DNA of 64,000 bases from Bubalus kerabau (lineage: Eukaryota > Chordata > Mammalia > Artiodactyla > Bovidae), in assembly GCF_029407905.1 (NCBI RefSeq), contig NC_073635.1, positions 42,663,501 through 42,727,500 of the forward strand. Direction: 5' to 3'. Below are positions 56,181-64,000 of the stretch, in pieces. Every line of letters begins with the position of its first letter. The stretch's first letter is position 1. A program made the translations under genes and the position numbers. The notes below the pieces were generated by a model that saw nothing but the letters and a program-made list of their open reading frames with translations, was not told the DNA's origin and did not search any database.

Positions 56181-59100
56181 CAGTCAGTTCAGTTCAGTTC
56201 AGGCACTCAGTCATGTCTAACTGTTCGTGATCCCATGGACTGCAGCATGCCAGGCCTCCCTGTCCATCACCAACTCTTGGAGTAAATTCACACTCATGTC
56301 CAATGAGTCGGTGATGCCACTCAACCATCTCTTCCTCTCTTGTCCCCTTCTGCTCCCCCTTTATATATTTCCCAGCATTAGAGTCTTTTGATACGAGTCA
56401 GTTCTTTGCATCAGGTGGCCAAAATATTGGAGTTTCAGCTTCAGCATCAGTCCTTTCAATGAATATTCAACTCTGATTTCCTTCAGGATGGACTTTTTGG
56501 GTCTCCATGCAGTCCAAGGGACTGTCAAAAATATTCTCCAACACCACAGTTTAAAAGCACCAATTATTCAGCTCTCAGCTTTCTTTATAGTCCAACTCTC
56601 ACATCCATACATGACTATTGGAAAATACTATAGCCTTGACTAGATGGACTATTATTGGCAAAGTAATGTCTCTGCTTTTTAATGTGCTATCTAGGTTGGT
56701 CATAACTTTTCTTCCAAGGAGCAAGCATCTTTTAATTTCATGATTGCATCACCATCTGCAGTCATTTTAGAGCCCAGAAAAATAAAGTCTCTCACTGTTT
56801 CCATTGTTTCCCCATCTATTTGCCATGAAGCAGTGGGACCAGATGCCATGGTCTTAGTTTTTTGAATGTTGAGTTTTCAGCCAACTTTTTCGCTCTTCTC
56901 TTTCACTTTCATCAAGAGGCGCTTTAGTTCCTCTTCACTTTCTGCCATAAAGGTGGAGTCATCTGCATATCTGAGGTTATTGATATTTCTCCCAGAAATC
57001 TTGATTCCAGCGTGTGCTTCATCCAGCCCAGCCTTTCTCATGATGTACACTGCATATAAGTTAAATAAACACGGTGACAATATAAGCCTTGATGTACTCC
57101 TTTTCCTATTTGGAATCAGTCCGTTGTTCCATGTCCAGTTCTAACTGTTGCTTTCTAACCTACATAATGATTTCACAAGAGGCAAGTCAGGTGGTATGGT
57201 ATTCCCATATCTTTCAGAATTTTTCACAGTTTTTTATTGATTCACACATTCAAAGGCATTGTCATAGTCAGTAAAACAGAGGTAGATGTTTTTCTGGAAT
57301 TCTCTTGCATTTTTGATGATCCAATGCATGTTGGCAATTTGATTTCTGGTCCCTGTGCCTTTTCTAAATCAAGCTTGAACATCTGAAAGTTCACACTTCA
57401 TGTATTGTTGAAGCCTGGCTTGGAGAATTTTACTGGCATGTGAGATGAGTGCAATTGTGCAGTAGTTTGAGCATTCTTTAGCATTGCCTCTCTTTGGGAC
57501 TGGAATGAAGCGACATTTTCCAGTCTTGCAGCCACTGCTGAGTTTCCCAGATTTGCTGGCATATTGAGTGCAGCACTTTCACAGCATCACCTTCTAAGAT
57601 TTGAAATAGCTCAACTAGAATTCCATCACCTCCACTCGTTTTGTTCATAGTGATGCTTCCTAAAGCCCACTTGAATTTGCATTCCAGGATGTCTGGCTCT
57701 AAGTGATTACCTGGGTCATGGATTTTTTTTTTTTTTTTTTAACAGTTCTTCTGTGTATTCTTGCCACCTCTTCTTAATATCTTCTGCTTCTGTTACATCC
57801 ATACAATTTATGTCCTGTATTGAGCCCATATTTGCATGAAATATTCCTTTGGTATCTCTAATTTTCTTGAAGAGATCACTAGTCTTTCCCATTCTATTGT
57901 TCTCCTCTATTTCTTTACACTGATAACTGAGGAATTGTTTCTTTTCTCTCTTTGCTATTCTTTGGAACTCTGCATTCAAATGGGTATAACTTTCCTTTCC
58001 TCCTTTGCCTTTTGCTTCTCTTCTTTTCTCAGATATTTGTAAGGTCTCTTCAGATAACCATTTTGCCTTTTTGCATTTCTTTATCTTGAGGATGGTCTTG
58101 ATCCCTGCCTCGTGTACAATGGCATCAAGCTCCATCTTCCACAGTTCTTCAGGCACTCTATCAGATCTAATCCCTTGAATTTATTTCTCACTTCCACTGT
58201 ATAATCATAAGGGATTTGATTTAGGTTATACCTGAATGGTGTAGTGGTTTTCCCTACTTTCTTCAATTTATGTCTGAATTTGCCAATTAACAGTGCATTA
58301 TCTGAGCCACAGTCAAGTCCTAGTCTTGTTTTTGCTCACTGTATAGAGCTTCTCCATCTTTGGCTGCAAAAAATATAGTCAATCTGATTTCAGTATTGTC
58401 CATCTGATGATGTCCATGTGTAGAGTCTTCTCTTGTGTTTTTGGAGGAGAGTGTTTGCTATGGCCAGTGCGTTCTCTTGACTAAAGGCTATTAGCCTTTG
58501 CTATTCTTCATTCTGTACACCAAGGCCAAATCTGCCTGTTACTTCAGGTATCTCTTGACTTCCTACTTTTGCATTTCAATTCCCTGTAATGAAAAGGACA
58601 TCTTTTTAGGGTGTTAGTTTTAAAAGTTGTTGTAGATCTTCATAGAACCGTTCAACTTCACTTCTTCAGCATTACTGATAGGGGCATAGACTTGGATTAC
58701 TGTGATATTGAATGGTTTGCCTTGAAAATGAACACAGATCATTTTGTTGTTTTTGAGATTTCATCCAAGTACTGCATTTCAGACTCTTTTGTTGATTATG
58801 ATGGCTACTCCATTTCTTCTTAGGGATTCTTGCCTACAATAGTAGATATAATGGTCATCTGATTTAAATTCACCCATTCTGATCCATTTTCATTCACTGA
58901 TTCTTAGAATGTTGATGTTCACTCTTGCCATCTCTTGTTTGACCACTTCCAATTTGCCTTGATTCATGGACCTGACATTCCAGATTCCTACTGCAATATT
59001 GCTCTTACAACATCAGACTTTACTTCCATTACCAGACATCCACAACTGAATGTTCTCTCTGCTTTGGCTCTGTCTCTTCATTCTTTATGGAGTTATTTCT

Positions 59101-59503
59101 CCACTGATATCCAGTAGCATATTGGGCACTTACTGACCTGGGGAGTTCATCTTTCAGTGTCCTATCTTTTTGCCTTTTTCTACTGTTTTTGGGATTCTCA
59201 AGGCAAGAATATTGAAGTGGTTTGCCATTCCCTTCTCCAGTAGAACACGTTGTGTCAGAACTCTCCACCATGACCTGTCCATCTTGGGTGGTCCTACACA
59301 GCATGACTCATTGTTTCACTGATTTAGACAAGTCTGTTGTCCATGTGATCAGATGGGTTAGTTTTCTGTGATTATGGTTTTCAGTCTGTGTGCCCTCTGA
59401 TGGGGAAGGTTAAGAAGCTTATGGAAACTTCCTGCTAGGAGCGACTGACTGAAGGGGAAATAGGGTCTTGTTCTGGGGACCAGAGCCATGCTCAGTAATG
59501 CTC
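56181..59503 (-). mobile_element. Near full-length BovB LINE, 3.3 kb
   Basis: Antisense copy from the tail (CAGTTCAGTTCAGTTCAGGC) to a 5' leader with AGAGCCATGCTCAGTAATGC (59481). Pieces on the minus strand: leader (59330-59503), 59029-59304 (before the endonuclease), endonuclease (58560-58960, with ISE kept before a stop), linker 57716-58156 (146 codons: KAKWLSEETLQISEKRREAK, HLNAEFQRIAKREKKQF), reverse transcriptase, and 56877-57080 with NLRYADDSTFMAESEEEL (YADD kept). Old-state diagnostics (ATTCATTG, CTGATG, CAATATTTTGG). A T-run (57722-57740) lies at the end of the linker. Many stops and frameshifts. Its leader differs from that of the copy at 34703. Confidence 0.95.
59330..59503 (-). promoter_or_regulatory. 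BovB 5' leader, second type
   Basis: On the minus strand it starts GAGCATTACTGAGCATGGCT, passes GGTCCCCAGAACAAGACC, TTCAGTCAGTCGCTCCTAGC and AACCTTCCCCATCAGAGGGC, then joins the part shared with the other leader (ATCAGAGGGCAAAAACAGTG at 35358). It has no tandem repeat and ordinary GC content. Presumed promoter region of the LINE; function is inference. Confidence 0.7.
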
Positions 59504-60774
59504 CTCTCTTTCTTTATAGACATCTATAGATTTGAAACTTTCTTCTTCACAAGTTTGCTTATTTATTTAAGAAAAAAAGTTGTATTTTTATCAAACAACT
59601 TTTCAGCATCTGTTAAAAAGTTTTTATAGCTAGTTTCTCTTGATATGTTAGGGTATGGGTTTTATTTCAACTTTTAAAATATTAAATATCCTTTATTGAA
59701 TTTTGGTAGGGTCCTGTGTCTGATGTGGTCCTGTATCAGACTATTCCTTGTAGACTTTTTAGTTGTCCCATTGGATTTTACTTGTTAGCATTGTGTCCAC
59801 ATTTAATATTAATGTTCATAAATAATGTCAGTCTAGGTTTTTAACCTCTATTTTTCAATATTATAATATGTAAATTGAATTCATTGAAAAGATTTTAAAA
59901 TTTTCATGGAATCATATTATGACATTTGAATTTAGATAAGTTAAAAGAATTCAATAAGATTAAAAACTGCTTGTGGAAAATTCTAATAGTCAAACACTGA
60001 TAAATGCTATTTTTGTTTGCTACTTTGTCTTAAATATGTGCATATTTAGGTTTTACTGTGTACATGAACCTAATTATACATCAAGGGATGACAATGGAAT
60101 GATAAATGCTGTAGAGAATGTTTTAGATATAAATGTACTAAATACAAGGATACTTTAGCTAGAATACCCAGGAAAGTATCTCAGAAGACGTTGTATTTGA
60201 TCTAATATGTGAATGATAACATTTGGAATGGTTAAGAAACAGAAACTTACTTAATCTAAGTGAAGCTCTGAAAGGAGATGAATGTAGGAAAGAATTTATT
60301 TAAGCCAGATCATGGAGAACCTTATAAATCAAAAGGAGAATTTTAGCAATCCATTCTTCCTCCCTAAATCTAATATTAATCTTTCCATACCTGATGCCCC
60401 AACTGTAATTTGAACCCCATTCAATTTTGTTCATTAGACAACAGACTTTAATACAGTAAACATTGAAACATTAGCATAAATTGACTACTTTGGACATTTC
60501 TGTGTATTATGTGATTCTGTTGTTTTCAGATAACATCTAAATAAAGTAAGCACTATATTTTGAAATTCCTATGAGGATCAAGGATACCTTCCTCTTCTAT
60601 TTTAATTATACTTATTTGCTCTATTTTTATATTCCCATAGACTTTGCATTGATAATGATCCACTTTGTTGATAAGCAAAAGCTATACTGTCTTTATGATT
60701 TTTTTTCCCCAAATGTTCAGTTTCGTAGAGGGTTTTGAAACATTGGCAGTAATGTTTGACAAAGTTTCCAAGAA
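59504..60774. other. AT-rich sequence, possible old L1 part
   Basis: 59590-59830 (CTTTTCAGCATCTGTTAAAA, CTTGATATGTTAGGGTATGG) could be antisense old L1 ORF2, weakly. The rest is unassigned. Confidence 0.4.
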
Positions 60775-61183
60775 TAAACAGTGGAAATGACAGTCTCTTC
60801 AACAAATGGTGTTAAGAAAACTGGATATCAACATGTGAAAGAATAAAATAAAATTAAATTCTTATCTTACACTACCCACAAGAATCAACTTCAAATGGAT
60901 TAATGACTATATAGGACCTGAAACTCTAAAATCCACAATATAAAATATAGGGGAAGAAATGTATGGCATTGGCCTTGATTTCTTAGGTATGACAAAAGAA
61001 TCATAGGCAACAAAAGTAAAGACAGACAAATGGAACTACATTAATTTCAAAGCTTCTGCACAGCAAAGGAAAACTCAGAAGAAGGAAAGGGCAGTGTACA
61101 AAATGGGAGAAAATATTTAAGATCATAACTTTGTTGATTAATTAATATCTAAAATGTGTAATGAACTTTTACAACTCAATAGC

Positions 61184-61224
<41 letters not shown>

Positions 61225-61545
61225 ACAATTCTCTCTTTAAAGAAACAAAGGACTTGAACAGGCATTTCTCCAAAGAAAACCTACAAACTTGTCCCTGGTA
61301 TATAAAAAAGTTCTCAACGTCACTCATCAGGGAAATTGAAGTCCAAACCATAATGGGATATCATCTCATATCTGTTAAAATCATGTTCTGGAAAAAAAAA
61401 AATATTAATCTTAGTATTAATGTTGGAATCCTTATACATTATTGGTGGGAATATAAAATAGTGCAACCACTATGGAAAATAGTATGACAGCTCCTCAAAA
61501 AGTTAAAAGTAGAGATGCTATGAGAAGTGATATCAATTACAAGAA
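60775..61545 (+). mobile_element. Old L1, ORF2 C-terminal part
   Basis: Sense: AGTCTCTTCAACAAATGGTG, TTCAAATGGATTAATGACTA, TTCAAAGCTTCTGCACAGCA, ACAGGCATTTCTCCAAAGAA and CTTATACATTATTGGTGGGA follow the order of L1 ORF2 at 44660-45340. Many stops and an inserted AC repeat. Weakly conserved, hence old. Confidence 0.85.
61186..61222 (+). repeat. (AC)n microsatellite
   Basis: About 18 CA units inside the old L1, where related copies have none. Likely polymorphic. Confidence 0.97.
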
Positions 61546-61638
61546 AAAAAAAACTGTAAAAATCATAAACACATGGACATCAAACAATACATTCTTTAAA
61601 AAATGAACAGGTTACTGAAGAAGTAAAAAATAAAATAG

Positions 61639-62725
61639 TTTCTGGTCTTACATTGAGATCTTTAATCCATTTTGAGTTTATTTTTGTGTATGGTGTTAGA
61701 AAGTGTTCTAGTTTCATTCTTTTACAAGTGGTTGACCAGAGTTCCCAGCACCACTTGTTAAAGAGATTGTCTTTAATCCATTGTATATTCTTGCCTGCTT
61801 TGTCAAAGATAAGGTGTCCATATGTGCGTGGATTTATCTCTGTGCTTTCTATTTTGTTCCATTGATCTATATTTCTGTCTTTTCACACCAGTCAGAATGG
61901 CTGCGATCCAAAAGTCTACAAGTAATAAATGCTGGAGAGGGTGTGGAGAAAAGGGAACCCTCTTACACTGTTGGTGGGAATGCAAACTAGTACAGCCACT
62001 ATGGAGAACAGTGTGGAGATTCCTTAAAAAACTGGAAATAGACCTGCCTTATGATCCAGCAATCCCACTGCTGGGCATGCACACTGAGGAAACCAGAAGG
62101 GAAAGAGACACGTGTACCCCAATGTTCATCGCAGCACTGTTTATAATAGCCAGGACATGGAAGCAACCTAGATGTCCATCAGCAGATGAATGGATAAGAA
62201 AGCAGTGGTACATATACACAATGGAGTATTATTCAGCCATTAAAAAGAATACATTTGAATCAGTTCTAATGAGGTGGATGAAACTGGAGCCTATTATACA
62301 GAGTGAAGTAAGCCAGAAAGAAAAACACCAATACAGTATACTAACGCATATATATGGAATTTAGAAAGATGGTAACAATAACCTTGTGTACGAGACAGCA
62401 AAAGAGACACTGATGTATAGAACAGTCTTATGGACTCTGTGAGAGAGGGAGAGGGTGGGAAGATTTGGGAGAATGGCATTGAAACATGTAAAATATCATG
62501 TATGAAACGAGTTGCCAGTCCAGGTTCGATGCACGATACTGGATGCTTGGGGCTGGTGCACTGGGACGACCCAGAGGGATGGAATGGGGAGGGAGGAGGG
62601 AGGAGGGTTCAGGATGAGGAACACATGTATACCTGTGGCGGATTCATTTTGATATTTGGCAAAACTAATACAGTTATGTAAAGTTTAAAAATAAAATAAA
62701 ATTAAAAAAATAAATAAAATAAAAT
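61639..62725 (+). mobile_element. Cattle-type L1 with 5' inversion
   Basis: Two joined parts. 61639-61883 is antisense ORF2, the reverse complement of the part equal to 44551-44792 of the other L1 (TTGACCAGAGTTCCCAGCAC). 61884-62725 is the sense 3' end, from CACACCAGTCAGAATGGCTG (equal to 45247 onward) to the AAAATAAA-rich tail. About 450 bp of ORF2 between the two parts is missing. The sense frame stays open to ILTHIYGI (62364). This is the form expected from twin priming. Confidence 0.95.
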
Positions 62726-63744
62726 AAAAAAATTCCTATAAACAAACCACAATGAAAACATGACAACTCAAAATCTATGGGTTGCAGCAAAAGCAGTTCT
62801 AAGAGAAAAGTTTGTAGCAGTATAATCCTGCCTCAAGAAAGAAGAAAAAATATCAAATAGACAACCAAACTTTATACCTAAAACAATTGGAAAAACAACA
62901 ACAACCAAAACAAAATTAGCAGAAGGAAACAATATCATAAAGAGAGTAGAAATAAATGAAAAAGAAAGGAAAGAACTATAGTAAAGATCAATCAAACTAA
63001 AAGCTGGTTCTTTGAGAAGATAAACAAAACTGACAAACCTTTAGGCAGACTCATCAAGAAAAAAAGATAAGAATCAAATCAACAAAATTAAAATTAAAAG
63101 GGAAAGGTTACAACAGACAAGGCAGAAATACAAAGGATTATAAGAGAATATTAGGAGCATCTATATGGCAATAAGATGGATAACTTGGAAGAAATGGACA
63201 GATTCTTAAGAAAGTTCAATCTTCCAAGACTGAAGCAAGAAGAAATAGAAATTATGAACAACTCAATTACAAGCACTGGAATCAAAACTGTGATAAAAAA
63301 TCTCCCAAAAAGCAAAAGTCCGGGACCCGATAGCTTCATAGATGAATTCTATCAAACATTTAGGGTAGAGCTAATACCTCTCCTTTTAAAATTTTTTCAA
63401 AAAATTGCAGAGGAAGGAACACTTCCAATTCATTCTACAAGGTCACCATTACCCTGATATCAAAACCAAAGATAACACACAAAAAAAGGTAACTACAGGC
63501 CAGTAAGACTGATGAACACAGATACAAAAATCCTCAACAAAATTCTAGCAAACAGAATTTGACAATCATTAAAAGGTGATACTCTATGATCAAGTTGAAT
63601 TTATTCCAGGGATGCAAGCATTTGTCAATATATGCAAATCAATCAATGTGATACACAATATTAACAAATTGAATGATAAAGACCAAATGATAATCTCAAT
63701 AGATGCAGAAAAAGCCTTTGACAAAATTCAGCATCCATTTATGA

Positions 63745-63872
63745 TTCAGTTCAGTTCAGTCGCTCAGTAGTATCCGACTCTTTGCGACCCCATGAATCGC
63801 AGCACGCCAGGCCTCCCTGTCCATCACCAACTCCTGCAGTTCACTCAAACTCACGTCCATCCAGTCGGGGAT
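63745..63872 (-). mobile_element. Minimal BovB 3' tail in L1
   Basis: Antisense: TCAGTTCAGTTCAGTCGC, CCCATGAATCGCAGCACGCC and CTCACGTCCATCCAGTCGGG. It splits the L1 reverse transcriptase after CATCCATTTATGAT. Confidence 0.96.
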
Positions 63873-64000
63873 AGAAGAAATCAACCTTAATATATAAAGG
63901 CCATATATGATAAGCCCATAGCAAACATTATTCTCAATAGTGAAAAAATGAAGAAAAGCAAAAGCATCAGGAACAAGACAAGGGTGTCCACTCTCTCCAC

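Larger units (their letters stand above)
61546..64000 (+). mobile_element. Old L1 ORF2, first half, runs off the window
   Basis: Sense L1 in blocks 61546-61638, about 62726-63744 and 63873-64000. Frame 63176-63457 (93 codons) has NLEEMDRFLRKFNLPRLKQE and KSKSPGPDSFIDEFYQTF, the region before and in the reverse transcriptase fingers; frame 63576-63770 has VNICKSINVIHNINKLNDKD and ISIDAEKAFDKIQHPF, with the first catalytic Asp. It ends with GGAACAAGACAAGGGTGTCC at the window edge. Interrupted by the inverted L1 and by a BovB tail. Confidence 0.88.

Overview
This window is ruminant (bovid-type) nuclear DNA with no recognisable host gene. The evidence is the repeats: many copies of the RTE-type LINE BovB, the ruminant SINEs Bov-tA (tRNA-Glu-like head) and BOV-A2 (double Bov-A monomer), cattle-type L1, and a CHR-type SINE of even-toed ungulates. 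The species cannot be fixed from this alone. I found no intact coding gene, no RNA gene and no CRISPR; all long reading frames are broken pieces of retrotransposons or of an old provirus.

Layout. 1-7.4 kb: an LTR-like piece split by a SINE, a minisatellite, then one decayed gammaretrovirus-like (class I) provirus in + orientation: gag zinc knuckle, protease, RNase H, integrase, the membrane-anchor part of env, and a candidate 3' LTR. The reverse transcriptase core is missing, catalytic residues are lost, and BovB, L1 and BOV-A2 have inserted into it. 7.4-21.5 kb: AT-rich sequence with BovB copies, including a three-level nest at 8.5-10.8 kb, plus SINEs and old L1 pieces. 21.5-26.1 kb: L1 3' piece, antisense BovB, then an antisense L1-like 5' leader with a roughly 500-bp internal duplication and two SINEs. 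26.7-30.3 kb: a long antisense BovB with a sense BovB piece inserted. 30.5-34.1 kb: CHR SINE, BovB piece and an antisense old L1.

34.1-39.2 kb is the centrepiece. A full-length BovB (about 3.9 kb), with a GC-rich 5' leader built of about eleven roughly 40-bp repeats, sits inside an older opposite-strand BovB. 39.2-43.0 kb is mostly unassigned AT-rich sequence. 43.0-48.6 kb holds an L2 relic and two cattle-type L1 insertions with clear target-site duplications. 49.1-56.1 kb holds a head-to-tail BOV-A2 pair, a 2-kb BovB, SINEs and a patchwork antisense BovB. 56.2-59.5 kb is a near full-length antisense BovB with a different 5' leader. 60.8-64 kb holds old L1 pieces interrupted by a 5'-inverted L1 and a minimal BovB 3' tail; the last L1 runs off the window.

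How the parts work together. BovB and L1 encode (or encoded) endonuclease and reverse transcriptase for target-primed reverse transcription; BOV-A2 and Bov-tA are non-coding and borrow that machinery. Nesting and shared diagnostic bases order the insertions: old BovB first, then BovB with other diagnostic states, then BovB ending in TCTGA repeats. No previously undescribed gene system is evident. The most notable signals are the repeat-built BovB leader, the two BovB leader types in one window, the opposite-strand nesting, and the duplicated L1 leader.
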